Shown: positions 13,001-50,759, counted from the first letter of the stretch. The stretch is 64,000 nucleotides of DNA from Elephas maximus indicus (GCF_024166365.1 NC_064819.1:146840793-146904792), one strand, 5' to 3'. Translations and numbers: made by a program. The notes: generated by a model not told the origin, from the sequence alone.

Positions 13001-16000
13001 GCCAACTTTTCGGTTAGCAGCCATCAAACCAAAAACCAAACCAAGCCACCAGGGCTCCACAATTAAATTATGAGGATAAAATTTGTAAAATATATTTTAT
13101 ATCATGTCTTCTGTACTCTAAATCTTTTAGTATACATCAGGCTTATTAATTGTTTTTTGCCCATCAGTGGGCTCTCTTTTAACACATCTTTTGTCATGTT
13201 TTCCCTTGCATTCAGTATTTTTCCAAAAAAAAAAAAAGAAGGTACAATTTGGGGATGACCTAGGCTGTTTTGAGTCTTAGTTTGCAATATGTGCTTTGAT
13301 TGCTCAGAAATTTTCCAGTCTTTTGGAGTCCCATGTTCAGGCAGCAGCTGTAAACTACATTCCATAAACTATGGGAATGGAAGACGGCAATTAAACAGGA
13401 GGTTGTACCTGAAGGATATGAGGAACTTGATTTAAAATGCCAGTTGCTTCTTCAGGTGCTGAATAAATGGACAGAGATGAGGGTGAAAGTTGGGTCCCGA
13501 AAACCTAGTTCTAGATACTTTTATGTCTGGAAAAGTAATCATGACAACAGATCCCTGGCAATGTGATTATATGACTGCAGGTACATGGACTTTTGTTATC
13601 CCCTGCATCTTATTAGTAATGAGAGTTTTTCTATGACTTCTGATCTTTTGCTCAGAGCTTGTCCCACAGATTAAGAAAACTGTTGTGGTTGGAAACCACT
13701 TTCCCATCCAAATCACTTTAAACAAGGTCTTCATGGCCAAGCATACTTTTCACTGGAATAAAGGCTATGAGTTCTCCTCTTTCCTTCCACAGGACAAGGA
13801 GGAGGACTTTAAGACAGTGATTTTGGAGGGATTGGAGATGGCCAAGCATCAGGTGAGGGTGGCTTTTTGATGCTTGTGATATGGCAGCAAACACTGCAAC
13901 ATCTGGACCAGATATTGAGACACAAACTCAGGTCTGGATGTCAACAAATATAAAAGCAGTGAATAGGAAGCCTTAAGTGTAGACCAAGTGAAGTCAAAAG
14001 AGAAATAGTTTGCCTGGAAACATTCCTGATTTTTTGTTTTCTTGAGAGGGAGGTACAGTTCTAATCAGGGCCTTCGACCGGTTCAAACCAGTTCAATCAT
14101 GGCTGACAAAGAGAAACCGAGACCCCATTTTTTACAATTTGGGTGATCCGAAATGGTAACTGGAATGGGAAAAATTACAGGTGGGAGCCCTGGGACGGTC
14201 AGCGCCTGATTATGTGAGGCTGCATTATTGGCAGGACTGTGGAGAGCGACACACATCCAAAGTGGCATGGCTGGTGGCTGTCTTTGAGCAGGGTACCACT
14301 GTTTCCAACTCTGCTCAAAATCTAATGGGCAAGAGATTTGGTTACTATACATGCATGCTGCCCTTGTTTTTTAGGAGGGAGATTCGATTTCTAGCAGGGC
14401 TTTGACCTGTTATTTTTCCCATTCTGGTTATAATTCCAGTTTACCCAACTTTTAAAAATTCAGGTCTCTTTTGTTTTTGCTTCCTTGGCCATGACTGAAC
14501 TGGGAAGAACCAGTTTGAAGCCTTAGTTTTACTTAAGAACAGCTGAAGCACTCTTAAGAGCTTAGTAAAAGTCCCTCTTTTGAAGGCACGTTTTGACGGG
14601 AATATTAAAAAAGTTACAACATAATTCCATACATTTGGATACTAGCAATGTGTAGATGGTTCAAGCATATTATTCATTTTTATTCAGCATAAATTCATGT
14701 CTTATATACCTGCTTGTTGTTGTTAGTTGCCTTTGGGTCAGTTCCGACTCATGGCAACCTCGTATGTGCAGAGTAGAATTGATCCCATAGGGTTTTCATG
14801 GCTGATACCTTTCGGAAGCAGACCACCAGACCTGTCTTCTGAGGCACCTTTGGGTGGGTTCAAACTGCCCACCTTTCAGCTAGCAGCCCAGCGTTAACCA
14901 TTTGTGCCACCCAGGGACTCCTGTATACCTGCTAATTGCCATCTAAATGCAGTTTGATTTAGGGAACTAGAGGTGGTGTGCTCAGCCAGTGGCGTTCTCA
15001 GTGCTGGAGTAATGGTAATTAACGTGAAAGTCAGCCACAGGACTCTCATCAAAGCCAGTGTTACAATTAAGGAAAGGAAGACAGTTTTGTACATTCTATA
15101 ATCTAGACTAGAGGTTAAATAATTGCTAAGAAATAAAGCGACAGAGGTGGTTTTTTACTTTTTCTGGCCACGGATAAAGAACTAGGTGATCTTGTTTCCT
15201 GGAGTCTGTTTTGACTTGTCTATTTTCCTTTCTCGGGATTTTACTTTCAAACAAGTAAACAAACCTTGCAATCACATACAATAGCTGGATTTTGCTTTTG
15301 TTCTCTCCGTTAGGAAACTAGTGATATTAAAATATTAGAAACACATCTCAGCAACATCTGATCGTAAAAGGCAAACTCCTCCATTTGTTTACAGATATGA
15401 CAGATTGTATTTACACTTTTTAAGTCTCACTGAGTGATGCTTTTCCTACCCAGTCCATTGTGTTCATTATCTGTACTTAGTGTGTTGTCATACCTATGAT
15501 TCTGCCTAAGTTCAAACATCTCCAGTTTTCTTACTATCTTTCTGTAGAGACTGATGTCTACAGCTGTGTTTGTATAACTTAGCTGGCTTCTTAAAATAGC
15601 CTCTTAATATATATTTAGTTTATAGCATTTTCACATGCACTCTCATTTGACTCCTCCACAGCAAGGTAGAGATTAGATTTTTTCCATTTTCTAAGTAAGG
15701 AACCCTTATGTGTCTTGCCCAAAGACACTACAAAGTAAATGGCAGTACCAGGACACTACCCAATTATTTTGACTCAAGGTCCAGTTTTCCTCCCCATGTT
15801 ATTTAGCACGACAAAGCAGCAGATAGTTTCTTTCCTAAAAGATCCTTTTCTTGTGCTACAGGGTCAGTAATTTTACTAATAGTGAAATGTATAAATCCCT
15901 TTGTCCCTCCCTAGCTTCTTCTGTAGTCATTCTGTGACCCAGTCCTTGGTTATATTAGTGGAAGTCCAGAAATATGGGAGCTTTTTGAGTATTTGCAAAG

Positions 16001-16577
16001 CACAACTATCATATTTGATTCTCCCTATGCCTGTCCAAAACCATTTTAGCTAACTAAGCTTACCTGTGAAGCCTAGTTGGAAAAACAATGAATATGTCAG
16101 ACCTCTATATAAAATAATAATCAGCACTAAAAGGCCTCAATTAGAAGCAGATTGAAGTGGAGACTTATCATTCACATTCATTCTTAGCTGTGATTACCGA
16201 TGTTGATATCCTTTCAAGTTTTCCAGTGTACTCCCTTCATTTGTTTATAACATTTCTGTTTGTTTCTGCAGAAAAATCCAGAGGAAGACAACTCAGGGAG
16301 AACGTTGGGTTGGGAGCCGGGGCACTTGCTGCTCACCATCTGCACAGTGCGCAGTATTGAGCAGCTCCTGCCGTTCTTCAATGTACTCAGCCAAGTCTTC
16401 AACAGCAAAGTCACAAGCCGATGTGCAGGACACTCAGGGAGTCCCGTCTTCTACTCAAACGCCTTCCCTAACAAGGACATGAAACTGGAGAACCACAAAC
16501 CATCTTCTAGCAAAGCCAGGCAAAAAATAGAAGAAATGGTAGAAAAGGATTTTCTGGAAGGGGTGATAAAAACTTAA
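994..16577 (+). CDS. DOP1A: DOP1A, C-terminal 554 residues, 13 coding exons
   Basis: This is the 3' end of the dopey-family gene DOP1A. The product is a very large peripheral membrane protein that works with MON2 in Golgi/endosome trafficking (family knowledge). Spliced coding exons are 994-1098, 2068-2134, 2368-2512, 2684-2763, 3165-3274, 3546-3695, 3848-3909, 5648-5800, 6819-6955, 7809-7864, 8810-8974, 11403-11532 and 16272-16577. Every junction is AG/GT and the codon phases join without a break: 1666 nt, which is one base finishing an upstream codon, then 554 codons and TAA. The peptide is leucine-rich and conserved, with stretches such as [26 protein letters not shown] and [15 protein letters not shown] matching the human protein as I remember it. 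Upstream exons lie before the window. The tail-to-tail neighbour is PGM3. Introns carry SINEs, MIR copies and DNA transposons but no exon is interrupted. Confidence 0.95.
1412..1475 (-). repeat. AfroSINE 3' fragment
   Basis: Only the 3' part of the SINE is present (CCCAGTGCCGTCGAGTCGAT then GACTCATAGTGACCCTGTAG). The rest degrades into unrelated sequence. Confidence 0.65.
1560..1940 (-). repeat. Old L1 3'-end fragment
   Basis: Antisense L1-like 3' sequence: CCACAATTCATCTCTTCTGT, GGATATTTGGGTTCTTTCTA and TGCTATGAACATTCTTGTAC are typical of the inverted L1 3' end. It is heavily diverged and AT-rich. Confidence 0.6.
2068..2134 (+). CDS. DOP1A: DOP1A coding exon
   Basis: It lies between CTTTTAG and GTAAGA. 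The first base completes Gly, then 22 codons run from VLNEF to QRDLQ and end in phase 0. Confidence 0.93.
2368..2512 (+). CDS. DOP1A: DOP1A coding exon
   Basis: It lies between TTCTTTAG and GTATTG. It encodes [17 protein letters not shown] through NLESDVE and ends after one base of an Asp codon. Confidence 0.93.
2684..2763 (+). CDS. DOP1A: DOP1A coding exon
   Basis: It lies between TTATTTAG and GTAAAT. It completes Asp and encodes [10 protein letters not shown] through HALTLLSE, ending in phase 0. Confidence 0.93.
3165..3274 (+). CDS. DOP1A: DOP1A coding exon
   Basis: It lies between TTTCCTAG and GTATTA. It encodes [18 protein letters not shown] through VPYLRNH and ends after two bases of a Ser codon. 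Confidence 0.93.
3546..3695 (+). CDS. DOP1A: DOP1A coding exon
   Basis: It lies between CCCTTATAG and GTAAGT. It completes Ser and encodes [19 protein letters not shown] through FQMDASCVN, ending two bases into a His codon. Confidence 0.93.
3848..3909 (+). CDS. DOP1A: DOP1A coding exon
   Basis: It lies between CTCTTTCAG and GTGAGT. It encodes [20 protein letters not shown] and ends after one base of a Thr codon. The 1.7-kb intron that follows holds two minus-strand SINEs and a MIR. Confidence 0.93.
4102..4269 (-). repeat. AfroSINE-type SINE
   Basis: Complete inverted copy, from an ACCAAACC tail to CCACCAGGGCTCC at the head. It sits in the DOP1A intron after the exon at 3848-3909. Confidence 0.85.
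4650..4760 (+). repeat. MIR fragment
   Basis: CAGTTTCTTCATCTGGAAAA and the following GGGTTGTTGGGAGG stretch match the MIR core and 3' part as I know them. Confidence 0.55.
4983..5150 (-). repeat. AfroSINE-type SINE
   Basis: Complete inverted copy (CCCATTGCCGTCGAGTCAAT to CCACCAGGGCCCC). It is inserted inside an older purine-rich interspersed repeat (about 4890-5310). Confidence 0.85.
5648..5800 (+). CDS. DOP1A: DOP1A coding exon
   Basis: It lies between a long T tract ending in TAG and GTAAGT. It encodes [17 protein letters not shown] through YQKYLPDIQ and ends one base into a Glu codon. Confidence 0.93.
6819..6955 (+). CDS. DOP1A: DOP1A coding exon
   Basis: It lies between TTTCTTTCAG and GTAAGT. 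It encodes [19 protein letters not shown] through [10 protein letters not shown] and ends in phase 0. Confidence 0.93.
7809..7864 (+). CDS. DOP1A: DOP1A coding exon
   Basis: This short 56-nt exon lies between GGTCTCCAG and GTAATA. It encodes [18 protein letters not shown] and ends two bases into an Arg codon. Confidence 0.92.
8810..8974 (+). CDS. DOP1A: DOP1A coding exon
   Basis: It lies between CTGCTGCAG and GTAAGT. It encodes [19 protein letters not shown] through [10 protein letters not shown] and ends two bases into a Met codon. A 2.4-kb intron follows. Confidence 0.93.
9173..9760. repeat. Old degenerate interspersed repeat, family not named
   Basis: A long purine-rich stretch with phrases such as TGTGTTAGCTCTGAGGGTCA and GGGAACCCATTGAAGCATTT resembles a common ancient mammalian repeat that also appears near 4890-5310 and 23640-24700. 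I cannot name it by eye. Confidence 0.35.
9803..9960 (-). repeat. AfroSINE-type SINE
   Basis: Inverted copy from CCCATTGCCATTGAGTCAAT to CCACTAGGGCTCC, in the intron after the DOP1A exon at 8810-8974. Confidence 0.85.
10890..11310 (-). repeat. MIR split by a SINE
   Basis: The two halves (about 10890-11036 and 11219-11310) read as an inverted MIR: TACTATGAGGTAGTTAATAG, then TGAAGAAAAGGCTTATAGAG and GAATCCAGGTTAG. The SINE at 11037-11218 interrupts it. Confidence 0.6.
11037..11218 (+). repeat. AfroSINE-type SINE with 9-bp target duplication
   Basis: Full copy ending in GGTTTGG and a T-rich tail. It is flanked by the direct repeat atttactga at 11028-11036 and 11219-11227, the expected mark of target-primed insertion. 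Confidence 0.88.
11403..11532 (+). CDS. DOP1A: DOP1A coding exon
   Basis: It lies between CTATACATAG and GTATTA. It encodes [20 protein letters not shown] through [10 protein letters not shown] and ends in phase 0. The following 4.7-kb intron holds most of this gene's repeats. Confidence 0.93.
12850..13058 (-). repeat. AfroSINE-type SINE, longer subtype
   Basis: This inverted copy contains the extra middle block (GCTGTAATCTTTACAGAAG, then GACTGCCACATCTTTCTCC) absent from the short subtype. An extra AACCAAAAACCAAACC stretch near 13025-13048 suggests damage or a second event at the head. Confidence 0.8.
13300..14030 (+). other. Unrecognised segment with ORF-like stretches
   Basis: This part of the last DOP1A intron is not a repeat I know. 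It holds two short open stretches on the plus strand. One, about 13375-13565, reads [20 protein letters not shown]. The other, 13685-13870, reads [16 protein letters not shown] and continues to [10 protein letters not shown] before a stop. Both look less random than the surrounding intron, which could mean a decayed retrocopy or transposon coding region. I cannot assign a parent gene. Confidence 0.25.
14066..14526. mobile_element. DNA transposon with long terminal inverted repeats
   Basis: The left 120 bases (CAGGGCCTTCGACCGGTTC, then CAGTTCAATCATGGC, GAATGGGAAAAATTACAGGT) recur inverted at the right end. Read on the minus strand, the right end gives AAGGCTTCAAACTGGTTC, CAGTTCAGTCATGGC and GAATGGGAAAAATAACAGGT. 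The centre (about 14190-14390) is unrelated spacer. The family is unknown to me; the CAGGG-like ends would suit hAT, and flanking gttctaat and gttttact could be a decayed 8-bp duplication. Confidence 0.6.
14712..14921 (-). repeat. AfroSINE-type SINE, third subtype
   Basis: Starts with the TTGTTGTTGTTAGTTGCC tail and includes GGAAGCAGACCACCAGACC and the TTCTGAGGCACCTTTGGGTG block, ending CACCCAGGGACTCC. This middle block distinguishes it from the short subtype. Confidence 0.8.
15629..15800 (-). repeat. MIR-like fragment
   Basis: Reads like an inverted MIR: CATTTTCTAAGTAAGGAACC, then CTTGCCCAAAGACAC and AAGTAAATGGCAGTACCAGG. Confidence 0.45.
16272..16577 (+). CDS. DOP1A: DOP1A terminal coding exon and stop
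   Basis: The acceptor TTTCTGCAG ends at 16271. The 306-nt coding part begins [17 protein letters not shown] and ends FLEGVIKT then TAA. The 3' UTR runs on from 16578. I found no canonical AATAAA on this strand before about 17849, so the true 3' end is uncertain. An AGTAAA variant occurs near 17016. Confidence 0.94.
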   Translation, partial: KNPEEDNSGRTLGWEPGHLLLTICTVRSIEQLLPFFNVLSQVFNSKVTSRCAGHSGSPVFYSNAFPNKDMKLENHKPSSSKARQKIEEMVEKDFLEGVIKT

Positions 16578-17277
16578 GCACCACAAGTGGCTCCATTTAG
16601 CTTAAATGTATTTAAAACAAACACCATTCTGAGTTGTATAGTTTTTGTTTTTTGTATGTAACAAAACACTTCAGGTTGTATTTAATTTAAATATTTGTAA
16701 ATACAAGCAAATGTCTGAATGTGGCCTGAATCAAGTTTAAATATTGTTGGCTCATATTGATTATGGTGCCTAAGAGAGATCTCTATATATATAGTCCATT
16801 GTTTTATTGTCCTGAGTTGTCTTAAATCTGCAAAATACACACTGCACATTTTTTTTCTACTGGTTTCAGGCTTTTAATTTAGGCAGGTGGGGGATTTTTT
16901 TCTTTTCTATCATTAACAATGTCCTCTTATCAGAACGATACTGCCCCACCAGAGGTTTTGGAATGTATCACAGTTTTTGTTTTTTTTTTTTTTCCACGTA
17001 CCTTCACTAAAGAGCAGTAAAAATACCTGAAGCCTGGGCCATGCATCCTTACAAGTGTAGCACTATCATCTCAACCTCTCAATACAGAGTAGAGATGTAC
17101 CACCTCCATATTTATGCCCGTGAAGTCCTGGTGATCTTAATCAAATAGGTAAGTGTTCTGTGTTCATTCTAAAGACTCTGTTCTGGAAAAATTGTATCAA
17201 AGATGGTGATTACTACAGAACAACATTTTAGTTAGGTAATGGTGATGAAAAAGATGTCACAAGGAGTTAAATAAGCT

Positions 17278-17283
17278 TTTATT
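17278..17283 (-). terminator. PGM3: PGM3 polyadenylation signal candidate
   Basis: Minus-strand AATAAA lies 316 bases beyond the PGM3 stop codon. It is the first canonical hexamer I see downstream and would place the mRNA end near 17255-17265. Confidence 0.5.
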
Positions 17284-17598
17284 TTCCAGCAACTCTTATG
17301 AAATCTTCCCTACACACATTGTAAAGTTAATGATTGGATCATATACATAAAATCCCAATATTTTACATCAGTGAGATTGAAATTAGAGGTGAAACTGGAC
17401 AATTATAAGGCTTATCTAGTTCTACTTCTAAAGAATTACTCTGGTAGTGTTTAAGAAAAAGAATCAGATCTAAAAACAATCTACTAAAGTGCACTGTAAG
17501 CATTCTGATTTTAAAAGTCTTCATCATATCTGTCACAGTACTATTTTGTAAAAACATCTTTTTAAAAATCCAGTTTTTCAGGAATATAAAAATTGTCT

Positions 17599-46594
<28,996 letters not shown>

Positions 46595-47360
46595 TCACAC
46601 ATAATAAAAATTTCAAGGACCTTCTGCTTCAAAAGCTGTCGCTCTACCCTAACAAGTCTAACATTACCTTCTTTTTTTTTACTGTCCTTCACTGCATCGA
46701 TGAACAGAGGTTAAAGGAAATGATGGGCGAAAAAAGTTTGTCTTTGTTCAGTTAGAAAAAGCTAGCAAGCGGCAAGTCTATTTCGGTACAAAGTGATCAA
46801 ATCTGTTTCAAAAGCATGAAAACGTTTTTTAAAAAACTGACCACTCGGTAATGTATTAAGATTATTCATAAGAGCGTAAACTAGCCCTGCTGAATCCACA
46901 AAGTGTTTTAAGAAAAAAAAAAAGTTAGAATAAAATGTTACCATCCCTAAATGTCTTTCAGGCCCTGAAAGCTAAATTCAATGAGCATACCAATGCTTTA
47001 AAAAGTATATTCTCCAAACCCAGTGTCCACTCTAAAAAAAAAAGTACCCCCTTGCTCTCCATTCAATCTTCGAAACCGTTTGTTCCTCTCTTCTCCCCCT
47101 TCTCTCTATCCTGGCACCCAACAGTGAGGCCTCACGCAGGCCGGTGGGCAAGATCCCCCAAAGCGAGGCCCTCGGGCCAGACTCACCAGGTCCCGAGGCG
47201 CAGTGGAGGGTGGGTGTGTCTTGCGAGCGGTCCATGGCTCAGTAATTAATCTGCCTGCTAGCTGTCGGTTGGGCAAAGGATTCCGCCAGCCTGATCTCCC
47301 CCGAACCGCTTTGGACCGGAACGCCCCCAATCTCGACTCCAAACCTCAGGGCCCACTCAC

Positions 47361-47460
47361 CTCTGCCAGGACTACCCTTCGCCTCCACCGCGCGGAGAAC
47401 CAGACCCCAATGCTCAGAACCCGCAGACGTGTCCCTGCGTGGCTTCCGGCCTGTGGCCAC
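47361..47460 (-). other. PGM3: PGM3 5' UTR exon candidate
   Basis: A non-coding first exon is needed because an acceptor lies two bases before the PGM3 ATG. The strong minus-strand donor GCAGAG|GTGAGTGG puts its end at 47361; the start near the CCAAT box is inferred. An alternative donor (CCTG|GTGAGT) would end the exon at 47187. Confidence 0.4.
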
Positions 47461-47499
47461 GCCCCCCAACCAATCATGGCGGAGGAGGGTCTGCTGGCC

Positions 47500-47600
47500 C
47501 CGCCCCGGCCTCCCCGCCCATCCCGCGGCAAGAGCGCCTGCGGAACTGCGGTTCTTGTTGAGCATGCTCTGTGGGTGTTTCCATTGATTGACCTGGAAGG
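47500..47600 (+). other. RWDD2A: RWDD2A 5' UTR exon candidate
   Basis: GGAAGG|GTGAGAC at 47600/47601 is a good donor just downstream of the GC boxes. The matching acceptor would be TTTGTGCCCACAG ending at 48653, placing the next exon start at 48654, before the ATG at 48794. The start coordinate is a guess. Confidence 0.35.
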
Positions 47601-48227
47601 GTGAGACCTGAGGCTCTAGAGCGAGCCGCCCCGCAGTGAACCTCGGATGGGGAGCAAGGGTCGGGGGCCCTCAGAGCACTGCGGCCAGCAGATACGCAGA
47701 TCATGCCTCCAAACTTGGGCCTCAAGGGGAGGCAGGCGCCCTGGTACTGGGAAGACGGGGTCCCCGTGGTCCTGGACCAGGGAAACGAGCCCTAATTTGG
47801 GGTCTCGGCCACAGTGAGCACCAGCCCGGCTTTTCTCACCCCCCTCGATTCTTGATCTCCCAAATCTTTAACTCCCGGCAGCCTTCCCGGGCCAGCCCTC
47901 CCCTGAGCTCGCAATAAACGTCATTTCCGTTATTTACCTGTCGGTTTCCCCGGGCCCCTCAGAGCAGAGGCCGGATGCGAGTCGTCCCGCGCTCCCGGCG
48001 TGCGGTCAGGACGCTGTGGCTCCCAGCAGAGGTGGGAAGGCCCTCCCCGGAGGAACCCGAGGGGCGGCGACTGGTCCGCTCCAGCTTGAGCCGTTGTGGG
48101 CAGCAGGGCGCGCGTGGCCGGGCCGCCCTGCCGCATCGCAGCTCAGTCCAGGCCTGGGACCCCGGTGGGATTCGGAACCGGGCTCCCTGCCTTTCCCAGA
48201 GCCCCGGTTTGTGGAGTAAAAAAAAAA

Positions 48228-48305
48228 ACCACACACCACAAAAACAAACCAAACCGGTTGCTGTCCTGGTGACTCCCGACTCCTGCAGACCACACACAAC
48301 GGAAT
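48228..48305 (-). repeat. Possible AfroSINE 3' fragment
   Basis: ACCAAACCGGTTGCTGTCC and GACTCCCGACTCC resemble an inverted SINE tail; the rest is lost. Confidence 0.4.
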
Positions 48306-48332
48306 AATTTAGGACATCTGTTGAAAGTGAGG

Positions 48333-48484
48333 AAACCCTGGTGGCGTAGTGGTTAAGTGCTACGGCTGCTAACCAAGAGGTCGGCAGTTCAAATCCACTA
48401 GGCGCTCCGTGGAAACTCTATGGGGCAGTTCTATTCTGTCCTGTAGGGTCGCTATGAGTCGGAATCGACTCGATGGCAGTGGGC
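48333..48484 (+). repeat. AfroSINE-type SINE, well preserved
   Basis: Forward copy, AAACCCTGGTGGCGTAGTGG to CGACTCGATGGCAGTGGG, with several CpGs retained. It lies between the CpG-rich promoter and the RWDD2A start, within the presumed 5' UTR intron. Confidence 0.88.
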
Positions 48485-48793
48485 TTTCTGGGGGTTGAAA
48501 ATGAAGATTCCTGTGTCAGGGCCGGGAACCGGGTTGGTGGGGAGGCTGGGAATCCGTACTTTAACAAAGTATCTCGAAAGAATGCTTGTGTACTAAATTT
48601 TGGGGTCAGGGGATAAAGCAGAAGGGTGTAATTGTCCTGATTTGTGCCCACAGCTCTTGCTGCAAAACGCTCCAGCAGAACTGCTTCCACGTATAAGGTA
48701 CCTTCCGGAAATTCCGCTGGACGCCGCTGACGCTGACAAACCCAATATCCCTGGGAGTTTCCCAGGCTTCCGGGAAGGTTGATTCGAGGCAGC

Positions 48794-48994
48794 ATGTCTG
48801 CTTCAGTGAAAGAATGCCTTCAGCTTCAGCTGCTAGAGATGGAAATGCTGTTTTCTATGTTTCCTAACCAAGGAGAAATAAAGCTCGAAGATGTAAATGC
48901 CCTGACGCATATAAAGAGATACTTGGAAGGCAAAAGAGAGGCTCTGCCACCAAAAATCGAATTTGTGATTGCACTCCAGATTGAGGAGCCCAAG
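48794..48994 (+). CDS. RWDD2A: RWDD2A coding exon 1
   Basis: 67 codons, [12 protein letters not shown] through ALQIEEPK. The donor AAG|GTGGGT is followed by a 1026-bp intron. Confidence 0.95.
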
Positions 48995-50698
48995 GTGGGT
49001 GCCCTGAATTGTTTTAAGCGTTGCCTAACCCAAACGCCTGGAAGGGGAGCTTCCTGGTCAGGACACAAATAGAGAATATTCCAGACGTGCAATATTTCTT
49101 TAACTTGTTTGAAAGCAAAATATATTTCCTTTCTTCTTTTAAAGCAACAAAAGCTACAACATATAATGCAAAATATAAGATGGCCTGTAAATTATCTTTA
49201 ATAGGTATTCTGGGTTTTATATAAATATGTACACATTTTTTATCAAATGTGCCTAGTATTTTTATTAAAAACATCTTGCAGTCTTAGACTACCATTATTA
49301 TTCTGTTCATACATCCAGTTTCTTACCAATCCAACTGCTGAAGTATGGACTACCTTATACATATATCATGGTAAATTTCACAAATCTTAATTTTGCCTTT
49401 TGCAAAACTGGCTTTTAATGGGTGATTGAATATTTAATGGCACCATAACACAGAAAACAACTATACAAAATCTGAACACTAAAAATGAATCTGCCTTCAG
49501 CTTCAATTGATCCCTTTGTTTCCAGCAACTTTAGTATAACATAGGTACCATGTGGAATGGACATTTGAAAATCACCTTTCTATTTCCTACTTATCTTTCA
49601 ATTGCCATTCCCTCAGAGGTGCCTCCCTGGATCCCGGACTGGATTCAGTCCCTCTGGTTACACATTTCCATGGAACCTTGTACCTTTCCATGGTAATGCT
49701 TCTCACAATTGGAATTAAATATTTGATGAGTGTGATTATTTACTTAGTTTCTGTCTCCTTTACTATAGACTTCATGGAAGGCAGAAATAGTGTACAGCTT
49801 CATCATCTCTCTGTCCTAGCACAGGGTACCTGGCACATGGTGGTTTTCAATAAATATTTGAAAGAATGATTGCATAATTGGAAGGAATAGTTTATAAAAA
49901 GTACTTAGTACAGTCTCTCACACATAACTAATAGTAGTAGCAATAACTATCAAAAGCAGTTACCATTGATAAACTAACATGTGATTTTATGGTGCTTAAA
50001 TATTTGATTTTTATTTTAAGGTGAAAATTGATTTACAAGTAATCATGCCTCACAGCTACCCCTATGCAGCATTGCAGCTGTTTGGACGGTCATCTGAGCT
50101 TGACAGGCAGCAGCAGCTACTTCTCAACAAAAGTCTCACTTCTTATATAAAGACCTTTGATGCAGGTGAGCTTTGTGTGTGTGCAGCAATCCAGTGGATA
50201 CAGGACAATAGCGCATCCTATGTCTTGAACAAAAAGCATGTTTATGAACCATCTGCCCAAGAAAAGCAAGTCAAGAACACGTTCCGCCGAATGTGGATCT
50301 ACAGCCACCATATATATCAGCAGGACCTAAGGAAGAAGATTTTGGATGTTGGGAGAAAGTTAGGTGTGACTGGGTTTTGCATGACAGGAAAGCCTGGTAT
50401 AATCTGTATAGAGGGCTTCAAAGAGCACTGTGAGGAATTCTGGCACACAATTAGGTATCCCAATTGGAAACACATTTCGTGTAAGCATGCTGAAAGTATC
50501 GAAACTGAAGGAAATGGGGAAGATCTACGTCTTTTCCATTCTTTTGAAGAATTACTCCTTGAAGCCCACGGTGACTACGGATTAAGGAATGACTATCACA
50601 TGAATCTGGGCCAGTTCTTAGAATTTCTCAAAAAGCATAAAAGCGAGCATGTTTTTCAGATGTTATTTGGTATTGAAAGCAAAAATTTGGAATCCTAG
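48794..50698 (+). CDS. RWDD2A: RWDD2A, RWD domain-containing protein 2A, complete (292 aa)
   Basis: Two coding exons, 48794-48994 and 50021-50698, join in phase 0 to give 292 residues and TAG, the length I know for human RWDD2A. The start ATG at 48794 is preceded by an in-frame stretch without an upstream ATG. Residues 1-67 begin [20 protein letters not shown]. An RWD fold (about residues 10-135) is indicated by this helix and [14 protein letters not shown]. The C-terminal half, with [12 protein letters not shown] and [18 protein letters not shown], is the DUF1115-type region. The molecular function is not established to my knowledge. The gene is divergent from PGM3 and shares its CpG-rich promoter. 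Confidence 0.96.
50021..50698 (+). CDS. RWDD2A: RWDD2A coding exon 2 and stop
   Basis: The acceptor TTTATTTTAAG precedes [15 protein letters not shown]; it ends [10 protein letters not shown] then TAG. 225 codons. Confidence 0.95.
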   Translation: MKIDLQVIMPHSYPYAALQLFGRSSELDRQQQLLLNKSLTSYIKTFDAGELCVCAAIQWIQDNSASYVLNKKHVYEPSAQEKQVKNTFRRMWIYSHHIYQQDLRKKILDVGRKLGVTGFCMTGKPGIICIEGFKEHCEEFWHTIRYPNWKHISCKHAESIETEGNGEDLRLFHSFEELLLEAHGDYGLRNDYHMNLGQFLEFLKKHKSEHVFQMLFGIESKNLES

Positions 50699-50753
50699 GA
50701 GGCTACTTAGAAACCCGTGCTTGTTATTTCACTATTTCTGTTAATAAGACCAA

Positions 50754-50759
50754 AATAAA
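50754..50759 (+). terminator. RWDD2A: RWDD2A polyadenylation signal candidate (proximal)
   Basis: AATAAA 56 bases after the stop codon. A second AATAAA lies at 50913-50918, so either or both may be used. Confidence 0.5.

Larger units (their letters stand above)
47090..48200. promoter_or_regulatory. CpG-rich bidirectional promoter of PGM3 and RWDD2A
   Basis: The only GC- and CpG-rich kilobase in the window sits between the divergent genes. A CCAAT box is at 47471-47475, an ATGGCGG (YY1-like) site at 47477-47483, and clustered GC boxes lie at about 47497-47521. Candidate donors point outward on each side (47361 minus, 47600 plus), so transcription probably starts in both directions near 47.45-47.55 kb. 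There is no TATA box in that core. Confidence 0.75.

Noticed and set aside
47203-48307. Several long open frames (up to 133 codons) on both strands in the CpG-rich region
   Set aside because: GC-rich DNA lacks stops by composition. The frames overlap each other on both strands, show no family resemblance, and sit over the promoter and UTR region.
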